Positions 1 through 8,156 of a DNA stretch of 64,000 bases are shown in pieces. Every line of letters starts with the position of its first letter. Positions within the stretch are counted from its first letter, which is position 1. A program made the position numbers and the translations under genes. The notes beneath the pieces were generated by a model that saw only the letters and a list, made by a program, of their open reading frames with translations, was not told the origin of the DNA and searched no databases. Source of the stretch: Oceanobacter sp. 1_MG-2023 (lineage in GTDB: Bacteria > Pseudomonadota > Gammaproteobacteria > Pseudomonadales > Oceanobacteraceae); contig NZ_JAUYWA010000017.1 in NCBI RefSeq assembly GCF_030689025.1, positions 1 to 64,000 of the forward strand, read 5' to 3'.

Positions 1-275
1 GGCCTGCAAGTCGGCTTCGTGATTCGAAACCATCCGGTAGCCCAGAGTGAGCACCGGATTAAATAGATGCCCCCTATTGCTTCTTTTGGGTAAGTTCCAT
101 TTCCCTTTCCCGGTTGGGTCGCCCTGGTTTCAGGCGTTCTTAGTCGGAGGATGACGTGGAGGGCTGGTTTGGAGAGCTGACGTTTGGTGGAGTGATATGG
201 GGCTTTATTGGCTTCATCAAAGTGTCACGGTGGTGCTGGCACACTGGTTGAATTTAGCCAGAGTGCCAGACCCGT
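1..275. other. Upstream region of the glycosyltransferase gene, no clear gene
   Basis: Frame 1 stays open for 21 codons from the window edge to a TAG at 64-66, so this could be the last piece of a preceding plus-strand gene, but it is too short to identify. The remainder shows no long reading frame and no strong terminator. It presumably carries the promoter of the glycosyltransferase that follows, although no convincing -35/-10 pair was found. Confidence 0.3.
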
Positions 276-1451
276 ATGGCTCCACTTCGTATCAGTATTG
301 TTACCGAAACCTATGTGCCCGATGTTAACGGTGTCGCTAATTCCCTGCGCCAGTTGATTAATGCGCTGGACCCTCGTCACTTTCAGGTACAGCTGATTCG
401 TACTCGGCCGCGCTCGACATGGCGTCCAGAAGTGGAAGAAGTCTGGTGCCGTGGTTTGACCATTCCAATGTACCCGGATTTACAGATTGGCTGGCCAGCC
501 CGGGGAGATATTCGGGCGGCCTGGGATCGTTTTCAGCCGGAATTTGTCTTTATTGCCACCGAAGGCCCGCTGGGCAACTCGGCATTGAATTTGGCCACCG
601 AGCGCGGCATTCCGGTGTTGAGTGCGTTTCATACCAACTTTCATCGTTACAGCAGTTATTATGGCTTGGGCTGGATTCGAACCCTGACGCTGAACTGGCT
701 GCGCCGCTTTCATAACCGTACCGCCGGAACCCTGGTTCCTTCCGAAGAAGTCGCCGGTTTTTTATGTGAATCCAGCTTTCATAACGTTCAGGTATTGCCT
801 CACGGGGTCAATTGTCATCTGTTCCATCCGCGGCGGCGTAGTATCAGTCTCAGGCAGTCCTGGCAGGTCAAGGACAGTGACCGGGTGATGCTGTATGTCG
901 GACGTATTGCGGCAGAGAAAAATATCCCGCTCGCCATTGCGGCTTATGACCAGTTACGGGTGACCCGACCAGATCTGAAACTGGTGATGGTGGGGGATGG
1001 CCCGATGCGTGGTGATATTCAGGCCAGCCATCCCGATGTGATTTTTGCCGGCGTGCAAACGGGCGAGGCACTGGCCCGGCATTTTGCTTCCGCTGATCTG
1101 TTTGTCTTTCCCAGTGTCACGGAGACGTTTGGTCTGGTAACGCTGGAGGCCATGGCCAGTGGCTTGCCAGTGGCTGCATTTGATATGGCAGCTGCCCATA
1201 TGCATATTCAGTCCGGTGTTAACGGTTCGTTGGCTCCGGTTGAAGAGAAGCCGGATATTGCCGAGCGGATGTTTGTCTCTGCCGCCGAGGCATTATTGGA
1301 GAGTGATCTGGTTGAGCAGGGCAAGGCGGCACGAGTGACGGCAGAACAGCTAAGCTGGGAGTGTGTGGCTGGTCAGTTTAGCCGTTATATAGATCGTGAG
1401 TTGGATCAGCCGATTGTTCAAATCGGAACAAAATACAAAACAATGGTATGA
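276..1451 (+). CDS. GT4 family glycosyltransferase (mannosyltransferase-like)
   Basis: Predicted cytoplasmic retaining GT-B glycosyltransferase that moves a sugar from a nucleotide donor to a lipid or glycan acceptor. The N-terminus (RISIVTETYVPDVNGVANSL) is typical of the group containing GDP-mannose-dependent alpha-mannosyltransferases and SqdX-like enzymes, with the glycine-rich N-terminal loop. The C-terminal donor domain begins near residue 205 (VMLYVGRIAAEKN) and carries the E-x7-E motif in ETFGLVTLEAMASG near residue 283. Length (391 aa) is normal. Family membership is secure. The substrate is not: a membrane glycolipid mannosyltransferase is likely, but other hexosyl donors are possible. 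The start has only a weak Shine-Dalgarno, but the beta-strand begins immediately after it. Confidence 0.85.
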   Translation: MAPLRISIVTETYVPDVNGVANSLRQLINALDPRHFQVQLIRTRPRSTWRPEVEEVWCRGLTIPMYPDLQIGWPARGDIRAAWDRFQPEFVFIATEGPLGNSALNLATERGIPVLSAFHTNFHRYSSYYGLGWIRTLTLNWLRRFHNRTAGTLVPSEEVAGFLCESSFHNVQVLPHGVNCHLFHPRRRSISLRQSWQVKDSDRVMLYVGRIAAEKNIPLAIAAYDQLRVTRPDLKLVMVGDGPMRGDIQASHPDVIFAGVQTGEALARHFASADLFVFPSVTETFGLVTLEAMASGLPVAAFDMAAAHMHIQSGVNGSLAPVEEKPDIAERMFVSAAEALLESDLVEQGKAARVTAEQLSWECVAGQFSRYIDRELDQPIVQIGTKYKTMV

Positions 1452-1466
1452 GCGTTGCAGTAAAAT

Positions 1467-1488
1467 CCCCAGTACCAACTTGGGGGGA
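1467..1488 (+). promoter_or_regulatory. Hairpin over the ribosome-binding site of the 100-aa gene
   Basis: CCCCA and TGGGG arms flank a nine-base loop. The right arm is part of the six-G Shine-Dalgarno (1482-1487) of the next gene, so folding would hide it. Whether this regulates translation is inference. Confidence 0.35.
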
Positions 1489-1493
1489 ACCAC

Positions 1494-1796
1494 ATGGTTG
1501 AATTCAACCGCAACAATATCGCACTACTACAAAAAATAAAGCGATTAGCGAAAGATGAGCAGGGCTGCATAATTCACTATGATTCGCCTTCCTTGGAAGA
1601 TGACCTCAGAACCCTTGTAAAAAGCGGCGTGAGCCATGATTTACTTGAGATGATTGAGATGTTTTTGCCGACCCAGGCACCAAAAACCAAGCCGATTATG
1701 GACAGAACGTACCGCGGTGCGACGGCCATGATTGATGATCGGGAGCGGATCGGGCCGTCTACCCGGGTCTATCGGGGGCGAATTATCTCTAATTAG
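1494..1796 (+). CDS. Hypothetical protein, 100 aa
   Basis: Not recognised. It is a small soluble-looking protein with no signal peptide or membrane segment. The first ~60 residues look helical and charged (LLQKIKRLAKDEQ, then DDLRTLVKSGVSHDLLEMIEM), followed by a basic tail. A very strong Shine-Dalgarno (GGGGGGAA) lies six bases before the ATG, which supports it as a real gene. It follows the glycosyltransferase on the same strand after a 42-base gap and may be co-transcribed. The GGGG of the ribosome-binding site can pair with CCCC at 1467, so translation could be controlled by folding. No function is proposed. Confidence 0.6.
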   Translation: MVEFNRNNIALLQKIKRLAKDEQGCIIHYDSPSLEDDLRTLVKSGVSHDLLEMIEMFLPTQAPKTKPIMDRTYRGATAMIDDRERIGPSTRVYRGRIISN

Positions 1797-1982
1797 TTTG
1801 TTATCAATGTGTTGTTTTTTGGTGCGATATTGAACTCGTTTTGAAAAATCTGTGAATTGCTGGTGCAGATGACCTGAATTAACCTTGCAGTGGCGTTCGG
1901 TAATCCAGAAAGATAACGATCAATAAGCATGACAGACAGCACCTTGTGCAAGGATGCCACGCAAGACCTGTCATTTTTCAGC

Positions 1983-2007
1983 AGCCAGCGCCTGTGGGCG
2001 CTGGTTT
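1983..2007 (+). terminator. Candidate intrinsic terminator
   Basis: CCAGCGCC and GGCGCTGG form a perfect 8-bp stem around a TGTG loop, followed by only TTT. It would end plus-strand transcripts from the glycosyltransferase/hypothetical pair, leaving a ~190-base 3' UTR. The short T run makes it a moderate candidate. Confidence 0.4.
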
Positions 2008-2176
2008 GCTCGACCCTAATAAGATCTTTGGGAAACAGGGATCTTCGTCCGGATAACGTCCCTGCCCCTGTTTCTGCCGGTGATGACCTGATCATCGGAA
2101 TAACCGTCTCCCTGAAATCCTGCCTTCTGTTTCAGCGCAATAAGCAAGCCAGCCAATAACTGATCTTATGTCGCTT

Positions 2177-2190
2177 TTGATGCATATCAA
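2177..2190. promoter_or_regulatory. Perfect FNR/Anr box (distal)
   Basis: TTGAT-GCAT-ATCAA is an exact match to the FNR/Anr consensus TTGAT-N4-ATCAA. It lies 51 bases upstream of a second box and about 140 bases before the CcoM-like start codon, indicating control by oxygen limitation. Confidence 0.7.
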
Positions 2191-2227
2191 GCGTAGCAAT
2201 GGTTATAAAGAGCGGCTGAAAAACGGC

Positions 2228-2268
2228 TTGATGTGAGTCAATTTGACACAGGTGTGGACTGTTACATT
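2228..2268 (+). promoter_or_regulatory. FNR/Anr-type class II promoter of the CcoM-like gene
   Basis: TTGAT-GTGA-GTCAA (2228-2241) matches the FNR consensus at 9 of 10 positions. A -10-like TACATT sits at 2263-2268. With a start near 2275 the box is centred about -41, the classic activator position replacing the -35. Inference from spacing; the start site itself is not known. Confidence 0.6.
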
Positions 2269-2317
2269 GCCCTCAACACGTCAAACGCAAGACCGACTAA
2301 GAGTGAGGAATCCCACT

Positions 2318-2437
2318 ATGTTTATGGACGAAGTTGTTTTTGCCGGATTAGTGATTGTCGGACTGACCTGCGTATTTTTTGTAGGTGTATATGCGGCTAT
2401 CCGTAAGGACATCAAAAAACACGGCTCTGGAGAATAA
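2318..2437 (+). CDS. ccoM: CcoM-like small subunit of cbb3 cytochrome oxidase
   Basis: A 39-residue single-pass membrane protein: a short acidic N-terminus (MFMDEVVFAG), one hydrophobic helix (about residues 6-28) and a basic C-terminal tail (RKDIKKHG), so the tail probably faces the cytoplasm. Length, the MFxD-x-VVxAG opening and the basic tail resemble CcoM, the assembly/stability subunit of the Pseudomonas cbb3 oxidase. This start was preferred over an in-frame ATG 25 codons upstream because GTGAGGAA lies seven bases before it and the upstream codons overlap the promoter. Two FNR/Anr boxes upstream fit a microaerobic respiration role. No other cco genes are in the window. If not CcoM, it is an unclassified membrane microprotein. 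Confidence 0.6.
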   Translation: MFMDEVVFAGLVIVGLTCVFFVGVYAAIRKDIKKHGSGE

Positions 2438-2452
2438 GAGCCGGTTTTATTA
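2422..2452 (+). terminator. Intrinsic terminator of the CcoM-like gene
   Basis: Perfect 7-bp stem CGGCTCT/AGAGCCG followed by a T-rich run (GTTTTATTATTTT). The stop codon of the microprotein lies at the end of the loop, so terminator and coding end overlap. Confidence 0.75.
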
Positions 2453-2478
2453 TTTTCTGCGCTGAGTACCCTTGCCTC

Positions 2479-2512
2479 GGGCCCGACCAGTTTGGTCGTG
2501 GCCCTTTTTTTT
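2479..2512 (+). terminator. Strong intrinsic terminator
   Basis: GGGCC-CGACCA and TGGTCG-T-GGCCC form an 11-bp stem with one bulged base and a three-base loop, followed by eight T residues. It lies between the plus-strand microprotein and the minus-strand rlpA end and acts on the plus strand. It is a second, back-up terminator or the end of a very short transcript. Confidence 0.75.
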
Positions 2513-2555
2513 GTGGCTTGTGATCTGCTGCGCGTGACGGCAATGTGAATGGTGC

Positions 2556-3326
2556 TCAGTCGAGTTGATGAGCACCGAGTATGACGGGGTTGTTGATCTG
2601 CAGGTTTTCCAACCTGATCAGCAAGTCCTGCAAGGGCTCTCCTTCCGGTACCGGGCCGATACGTACCTTATGGAGTGGTTTGCCATTCAGATTGCCCTGA
2701 TGTACCTCCACAGGCCACGACAGTGGCTTCAGCGCCTGACTCAGGCTTTGCTGCTGCCGCCTGGCGTTGGACTGGTCGGACAGGGCTGAAACCTGTATCC
2801 AGTGTACCTTGTCGGGGTAAGGCTGGGTCAGCAGTTCGACCGTGACCGGGGCGGTGCCGGATACATCCAGGCCCACTTTGTGGGCAGCGGCATACGACAG
2901 GTCAATAATACGGCCTTCATGAAATGGCCCGCGATCATTGACCCGTACCACCACACTTTTGCCGTTGTCTTGACGGGTTACCCGCACATAGCTGGGTAAC
3001 GGCAAGGTTTTGTGGGCCGCGGTAAATTGATAAACATCGTAAATTTCACCGTTGGAGGTAGCGTGGCCATGGAATTTCATGCCGTACCAGGAGGCGATGC
3101 CTGTCTGCCGGAATGACGTTGGTTGATCCAGTACTTGATAGCGTTGTCCCAGCACCTGATACGTTGGGCCGTTACCCGTCACACTGAGTGGTTCCCGTGT
3201 GGGGGTGGGCTCCTCTATGGTGGATAAATCCGGTGGTTCTGGAGGACTGAAGTCTTCCTTGTGCTGGTAACGCGAGCTGCAGGCGCTGAGTAGCAGCGCC
3301 ATGATCAGCCAAAAGCCGGTCTTCAC
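2556..3326 (-). CDS. rlpA: RlpA family septal lytic transglycosylase, SPOR lipoprotein
   Basis: Outer-membrane lipoprotein that cleaves denuded peptidoglycan at division or growth sites. The signal ends in a lipobox (LLLSAC, Cys16). A double-psi beta-barrel domain spans about residues 75-165 (GIASWYGMKFHGHATSNG, then VRVNDRGPFHEGRIIDLS). A SPOR domain (about 175-250) should bind denuded glycan strands. It is the last gene of the mrdA-mrdB-mltB-rlpA run and overlaps mltB by four bases, suggesting translational coupling. Architecture and neighbours match the Pseudomonas/E. coli arrangement; 256 aa is on the short side. Catalytic activity is known for Pseudomonas RlpA and only inferred here. Confidence 0.93.
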   Translation of the reverse strand: MKTGFWLIMALLLSACSSRYQHKEDFSPPEPPDLSTIEEPTPTREPLSVTGNGPTYQVLGQRYQVLDQPTSFRQTGIASWYGMKFHGHATSNGEIYDVYQFTAAHKTLPLPSYVRVTRQDNGKSVVVRVNDRGPFHEGRIIDLSYAAAHKVGLDVSGTAPVTVELLTQPYPDKVHWIQVSALSDQSNARRQQQSLSQALKPLSWPVEVHQGNLNGKPLHKVRIGPVPEGEPLQDLLIRLENLQINNPVILGAHQLD

Positions 3327-4300
3327 TGTTTCAGCGCCTCACTCAACTGATAAACCGCCATGGCATACAGACGGCTATGGTTATAGCGGGTAATCACGTA
3401 ATAGTTATAGTGGGCCAGCCAGAACTCGGCTCCTTGCTTGCCAATCAGTTTGACCAGGCTGGCAGGGTCTTCGGCATTTGCTGGCTCGATGGTGGAAACT
3501 CCCATGGCTGCCAGTTTTGCGACAGTCCATTTGGGCTTCAGGTTGTCATTAACGGCTTGCTGGTACTGGTTGCCGCTGACGCGGGCGCGTTGTACCACCG
3601 GCTCGTGTGCTCGCCAGCCATGGACGTTGAAATAGTTGGCGACGCTGTTAATGGCATCCGCTGGGTTAGCCCATAAATCACGCTGGCCATCACCATCGCC
3701 ATCAACGGCATACGCGAGAAAACTGGTCGGAATAAACTGACCGTAGCCCATGGCGCCGGCGTAAGAGCCCTTGACGGTTGCGGGATCAAGATTTTCTTCT
3801 TTGGCCAGTGAAAAAAAGGCTTTTAATTCGCGCCAGAAGATCGGCCGTTTAGGGTAGTCGAATGCCAGTGTGGCCAGTGAATCCAGTACCCGGTAGCTAC
3901 CCTGACGACTGCCGTAGAACGTTTCCACACCGATGATGGCAGTGATGATTTCTTTGGGAATGCCGTACTTCTGTTCTGCCGCCGCCAACAGCCCGGCATG
4001 TTTTGCCATAAAGGCCTTGCCGCCTTCAATGCGCTTGCTGGTGAGGAAAATATCCTGATAGCTATCCCATTCGAGGGTTTTTTCTGCCGGGCGAGCGATG
4101 GCTTCCAGTACCGAGTCGAGTTTTTTCGATTCTGCCAGCCAACGCCTGGTTTCTGCAGGAGGGATTTGATATTCCTTTTCCAGCTCGGCCGCAAACTCAT
4201 TAAAGCGAGGGTGCTGGTCGTAGCCGGCATATGCCAGCGCTGAGCCACTAAGACTGATAACCAGGCAAGTCTTTGCCAGTTGACGTGTAAGTCTGGTCAT
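3323..4300 (-). CDS. mltB: Lytic murein transglycosylase B
   Basis: Cleaves the MurNAc-GlcNAc bond of peptidoglycan to leave 1,6-anhydro-MurNAc ends. The family glutamate sits in AIIGVETFYGS (Glu126), and the GAMGYGQFIPTSFLAYAVDGD block is typical of MltB. A signal peptide ends around residue 26 (SALAYAG), but unlike E. coli MltB no lipobox cysteine is seen, so this looks like a soluble periplasmic enzyme. It lies between mrdB and rlpA, overlaps rlpA by four bases and is 25 bases downstream of mrdB. Length (325 aa) is normal for the family. Confidence 0.93.
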   Translation of the reverse strand: MTRLTRQLAKTCLVISLSGSALAYAGYDQHPRFNEFAAELEKEYQIPPAETRRWLAESKKLDSVLEAIARPAEKTLEWDSYQDIFLTSKRIEGGKAFMAKHAGLLAAAEQKYGIPKEIITAIIGVETFYGSRQGSYRVLDSLATLAFDYPKRPIFWRELKAFFSLAKEENLDPATVKGSYAGAMGYGQFIPTSFLAYAVDGDGDGQRDLWANPADAINSVANYFNVHGWRAHEPVVQRARVSGNQYQQAVNDNLKPKWTVAKLAAMGVSTIEPANAEDPASLVKLIGKQGAEFWLAHYNYYVITRYNHSRLYAMAVYQLSEALKQ

Positions 4301-4325
4301 ACTGATTCCCTGTTAAGTATTTTGA

Positions 4326-5468
4326 TTAACGTTTTTGATGTATTGCCATGGACATGATCAGGCCAAAGGCTGTCATCAGGCTGACGACTGACGTTCCACC
4401 ATAGCTGACCAGTGGTAGTGGAACACCTACCACGGGTAAAATTCCGCTAACCATACCGATGTTCACAAATACATAGATAAAAAAGGTAACGGACAAGCTG
4501 CCCGCCAGCAGGCGGCCAAACAAGGTCTCGCTACGGCTGCTAAGCACCAGACAGCGGAATATGATCAGGAAGTACAGCACCAGTAGCAGCAATACGCCAA
4601 TCAGACCCAGTTCTTCTGCCAGTACGGCAATAATAAAATCGGTATGACTCTCTGGCAGAAATTCCAGTTGTGACTGGGTACCCTGCATAAAGCCTTTGCC
4701 TTCAATGCCGCCGGAGCCAATGGCGGTTTTTGACTGAATGATATTCCAGCCAGACCCCAGTGGGTCACTTTCCGGGTTCAGGAAGGTCAGCACCCGTTGT
4801 TTTTGATAGTCGTGCATAACAAAAAACCACATCAGTGGGGCACAGGCTGAGACGATAGCAATCAGGGAACCAATCAGCTTCCAGGCCATACCGGCAAAAA
4901 ACAGCACCAGTAGACCAGACGCTGAGATCAACAGTGAAGTACCCAGGTCGGGCTGTTTCAGGATCAGTATCGTCGGGATAACAATTAGCCCGCTGGCCTT
5001 GAGCAAGTCGGTGATATGCGGCGGCACCGGTCGCCGGGCCATATACCAGGCCACGGTGAGTGGCAGAATCAGCTTGACCAGTTCCGATGGCTGGAAGCGG
5101 GGCAGCCCGGGCAGGGCCAGCCAGCGTTGCGCGCCCTTGGCCCCTACACCGGCAATCAGCACGCTGATCAAGGCAACCAGAGCCAACAGATAAGCCCAGG
5201 GCGCAATCATCTGATAAAAGCGAGGGGGCAGCTGTGCTGCCAGCCCCATGCCAAGCAAACCAATGCCCATATGCACGGCCTGACGTACCAGCATATGCGT
5301 ATCTCGGCCACTGCCGGTATACAGTATCAGTAAGCCAGCCAGGCACAGTACCAGTAGCAGTATCACCAGCAGCAAATCCAGATGAATGCGGGTGAATAAT
5401 GCTTTACCACGATCAAATCCCGGGTGTATGCCGCTACCCAGTGTGCGGGTGAAGTCGGAATTGCTCAT
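4326..5468 (-). CDS. mrdB: Rod-shape peptidoglycan glycosyltransferase RodA
   Basis: SEDS-family inner-membrane enzyme that polymerises lipid II with PBP2 in the elongasome. Around ten hydrophobic segments are visible. Family signatures include QPDLGTSLLISASGL, FLPESHTDFIIAVLAEELG and the C-terminal LPLVSYGGTSVVSLM. At 380 aa it has the usual RodA length. The start overlaps the mrdA stop by four bases (ATGA), so the pair is probably translationally coupled. Confidence 0.96.
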   Translation of the reverse strand: MSNSDFTRTLGSGIHPGFDRGKALFTRIHLDLLLVILLLVLCLAGLLILYTGSGRDTHMLVRQAVHMGIGLLGMGLAAQLPPRFYQMIAPWAYLLALVALISVLIAGVGAKGAQRWLALPGLPRFQPSELVKLILPLTVAWYMARRPVPPHITDLLKASGLIVIPTILILKQPDLGTSLLISASGLLVLFFAGMAWKLIGSLIAIVSACAPLMWFFVMHDYQKQRVLTFLNPESDPLGSGWNIIQSKTAIGSGGIEGKGFMQGTQSQLEFLPESHTDFIIAVLAEELGLIGVLLLLVLYFLIIFRCLVLSSRSETLFGRLLAGSLSVTFFIYVFVNIGMVSGILPVVGVPLPLVSYGGTSVVSLMTAFGLIMSMAIHQKR

Positions 5469-7321
5469 TCGCCAGTGCTTCCGCTGAGGTAAAGATTAAT
5501 AACTGATTGAGCAATGGGTGCTGCGGTACGACCCGCTGATTCGCCGTTTTCGACCACCACGGCAATCGCAATCTGCGGATCTTCAACCGGCGCAAAGGCG
5601 ATAAACAGAGCGTGATCACGCAAGCGCTCGCGCAGGGCGTCGGAGTCGTATTCTTCATCTTGCTTGATGCCGACAACCTGGGCAGTACCGGTTTTGCCTG
5701 CGATGGAAAACTCCAGGTGTTTTTGCAGCACGCGAGCAGTGCCATGAGGGCTGGAGATCACTTTGCGCATGGCTTCAAACATATGATCCCAGTTGTCTTC
5801 GTTGTTCAGTTTGATGTCCTGGGCCTCACTTTCATCAATCGCTTCATGCTGACCGCTGTGGGCAGAGAGCAGACGGGGAGCGACCCACTTGCCGCGATTG
5901 GCCATTAACGCTGTGGCAGTGGCCAGTTGCAAGGGGGTGACCTGCATATAGCCCTGGCCAATGCCCAGGTTGACGGTATCACCGGCGTACCAGCTGGCTT
6001 TGTAGTGTTTGCGTTTCCATTCACGGCCGGGCAGCAGCCCGGAGAAGGCGTTATCAACATCTATCGCCAGGTTCTGGCCAAAGCCGAACTGCGCCAAAAA
6101 AGGGTCAAGCTTGTCAATTCCCGCGCGGACGGCGGCATCATAAAAATAGACATCGCAGGATTCGACGATAGCGCGTTCCAGATTGACTTCGCCATGACCC
6201 TGGCGTTTCCAGTCCCGGTAGACCCGGGAGCTGTTTTCCAGCATAAAGCTGCCGGTATCAAAAATAGTACGGCTCCAGCTGGTCACACCGAGGTCGGTGA
6301 CGCCGATACCAATAAAGGGTTTCAGGGTGGATGCCGGTGGATAGCGGCCCCGTATGGCCCGGTCGAACAGGGGTAAATCCGGATTGTCACGCAAGGCATT
6401 ATAGTCGGTATGGGATATACCGGTAACAAACAGGTTGGGGTCAAAGCCCGGGTTACTGTAGAGGCTGAGAATCCCCCCGGTTTTGACTTCAATAGCCACC
6501 AGAGCGCCCCGGTGATTGGCCAGTTGTTGCTGGGCCAGCCGTTGCAGGCGGCTGTCGAGGTGCAGGGTCAGGTCTTGTCCGGGGGTCGGGTCTGACTGCT
6601 CCAATACCCGTAAAATACGGCCGCGGGCGTTGGTTTCCACTTTTTGATAGCCGGGTTCGCCATGCAGGTCACTTTCATAACGCTTTTCAATACCTTGTTT
6701 GCCAATGTATTGGGTGGCGCTGTAGCGGCGTTTGGTATCGATATCGGTATCCAGGTGATTTTGTTCCCGCTGGTTGATACGTCCGACGTAACCCAGTACA
6801 TGGGCAAAGGTTTCCCCTTGTGGGTAATGACGCACCAGCTGGGCTTCGACATCGACACCGGGCAGGTAAACCCGGTTGACCATGACCTTGGCAATTTCAA
6901 CTTCGGTCAGTTGATGACGTAAAACAACGGGTTCGTAGGGTCGACGACGCAGTTCCAGACGTCGTTCGAGCTGTTCCCGGTCCCGTTCTGAAATACCGAT
7001 CATATCGTCGATAAAATTCAGAGTATCTTCCATATTACGAACGCGTTCAGGCACCAGCGTCAGGCTGTATGAGGGTACGTTTTCTGCCAGCAATTCCCCA
7101 TTGCGGTCATAAATCAGACCACGCTTGGGAGGCAGCGGCTGGATCTTGATACGGTTGTTTTCGGATAGATTCTGGTATTTTTCGTAGAGGGTGATTTGCA
7201 AATAGGCCATACGCCAGACGAGCACGCCCAGCAAGGCAAAGATAATCAGGCCCAGAATCGCGGCACGAGAACGAAACAGCTTTACTTCAGCTGATTTATC
7301 CCGGAAGGAGTGCTCCCACAT
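5465..7321 (-). CDS. mrdA: Penicillin-binding protein 2 (elongasome transpeptidase)
   Basis: Class B PBP that cross-links peptidoglycan during side-wall growth, paired with RodA. One N-terminal membrane helix (about residues 20-42) is followed by the pedestal domain (RGLIYDRNGELLAENVPSYS) and the transpeptidase domain. The active-site serine is Ser331 in PPASTLKP, with SCD downstream and KTGTAQ as the third motif. Length 618 aa is typical. It starts seven bases after rlmH ends, within the same minus-strand operon. Beta-lactams such as mecillinam target this family. Confidence 0.97.
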   Translation of the reverse strand: MWEHSFRDKSAEVKLFRSRAAILGLIIFALLGVLVWRMAYLQITLYEKYQNLSENNRIKIQPLPPKRGLIYDRNGELLAENVPSYSLTLVPERVRNMEDTLNFIDDMIGISERDREQLERRLELRRRPYEPVVLRHQLTEVEIAKVMVNRVYLPGVDVEAQLVRHYPQGETFAHVLGYVGRINQREQNHLDTDIDTKRRYSATQYIGKQGIEKRYESDLHGEPGYQKVETNARGRILRVLEQSDPTPGQDLTLHLDSRLQRLAQQQLANHRGALVAIEVKTGGILSLYSNPGFDPNLFVTGISHTDYNALRDNPDLPLFDRAIRGRYPPASTLKPFIGIGVTDLGVTSWSRTIFDTGSFMLENSSRVYRDWKRQGHGEVNLERAIVESCDVYFYDAAVRAGIDKLDPFLAQFGFGQNLAIDVDNAFSGLLPGREWKRKHYKASWYAGDTVNLGIGQGYMQVTPLQLATATALMANRGKWVAPRLLSAHSGQHEAIDESEAQDIKLNNEDNWDHMFEAMRKVISSPHGTARVLQKHLEFSIAGKTGTAQVVGIKQDEEYDSDALRERLRDHALFIAFAPVEDPQIAIAVVVENGESAGRTAAPIAQSVINLYLSGSTGE

Positions 7322-7328
7322 GCAGGCC

Positions 7329-7796
7329 TCATTTGTGGTAAGGATGGCCCTGCAACAGGGTCCAGGCTCGATATATCTGCTCAGCCACCACCACGCGTAC
7401 CAGAGGGTGCGGCAAGGTCAGGCTGGATAGTGACCAGCGTTGTTTTGCCTGCGCCAGCAGCGTTGGGGCTATGCCATCAGGGCCACCAATCACCAGAGCC
7501 ACATCGTGACCGTCCATGCGCCATTGCGACAGATGACCGGAGAGCTGTTCTGTTGACCAGGGTTTACCAAGGACATCCAGTACGACCAGATGTTCCTGTG
7601 GCCGTATTGCCTTTAGCAAGGCAGCAGCTTCCTGCTGCATGGCTTTTTCCTTGCTGCTGCTTTTACTGCGGTGACCCGGGCTGATTTCCACCAGTTCCAG
7701 GGCGCAGTCGGCAGGTAGCCGTTTGGCGTATTCCTGATAGCCGTCTGTCACCCAGGCGGGCATTTTCTGACCGACCGCCAGCAGCCGGATTTTCAT
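7329..7796 (-). CDS. rlmH: 23S rRNA pseudouridine-1915 N3-methyltransferase
   Basis: SPOUT methyltransferase that modifies pseudouridine 1915 in helix 69 of 23S rRNA on assembled 70S ribosomes, using SAM. The sequence is the standard 155 aa, starting MKIRLLAVGQKMPAWV. The SAM-binding trefoil knot shows as VLDVLGKPWSTEQL, VIGGPDGI and the C-terminal SLTLPHPLVRVVVAEQIYRA. Its ATG overlaps the rsfS stop by four bases; rsfS-rlmH-mrdA-mrdB is a conserved gammaproteobacterial order. Confidence 0.97.
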   Translation of the reverse strand: MKIRLLAVGQKMPAWVTDGYQEYAKRLPADCALELVEISPGHRSKSSSKEKAMQQEAAALLKAIRPQEHLVVLDVLGKPWSTEQLSGHLSQWRMDGHDVALVIGGPDGIAPTLLAQAKQRWSLSSLTLPHPLVRVVVAEQIYRAWTLLQGHPYHK

Positions 7797-8149
7797 TCCG
7801 CTGCATGACCCTTGCTGGATGAGTCGGCAGGTTCACCCCAGAGTCGCTCGAGGTCATAGAAGTGGCGTGACTGGTCGGTCATGACATGCACGACGACGTC
7901 GATCAGGTCGATCAGTACCCAGTCAGCGACGGCACGACCTTCGGTGCCATTGGGGCGCAGGCCGGCATGCTTGGCTTTTTCTTCAACATGGCCTGCGACG
8001 GCGGTAACGTGGCGATTGGATGTCCCGGTGGCAATGACCATCCAGTCGGTGACAGAAGTACGGCCACGTACGTCCAGAATAGTGATGTCTCTGGCTTTCA
8101 TATCGTCCAGGGAATCGACGACCAGGTTTTTGATTTGCTCAGTTTGCAT
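7793..8149 (-). CDS. rsfS: Ribosome silencing factor RsfS
   Basis: Binds ribosomal protein L14 on the large subunit and blocks subunit joining in stationary phase or starvation. The 118-aa sequence shows the DUF143/Iojap core: DDMKARDITILDVRG, TDWMVIATGTSNRHV and the WVLIDLIDVVVHVMTDQSRHFYDLERLWG tail, here cited as its opening WVLIDLIDVVVH. It lies seven bases downstream of nadD and overlaps rlmH by four bases, the usual arrangement. Confidence 0.96.
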   Translation of the reverse strand: MQTEQIKNLVVDSLDDMKARDITILDVRGRTSVTDWMVIATGTSNRHVTAVAGHVEEKAKHAGLRPNGTEGRAVADWVLIDLIDVVVHVMTDQSRHFYDLERLWGEPADSSSKGHAAE

Positions 8150-8156
8150 TCGCTAC

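Larger units (their letters stand above)
1797..2317. other. Intergenic region with terminator-like hairpin and two FNR boxes
   Basis: About 520 bases with no convincing gene. Short frames on both strands lack ribosome-binding sites and family resemblance. It contains a GC-rich hairpin near 1983-2007 and two FNR/Anr-type palindromes at 2177 and 2228 that belong to the downstream microprotein gene. An unannotated small RNA ending at the hairpin cannot be excluded. Confidence 0.5.

Noticed and set aside
1793-2159. Opposing ~100- and 76-codon frames between the hypothetical gene and the FNR boxes
   Set aside because: Both lack ribosome-binding sites, overlap a terminator-like hairpin and resemble no family.
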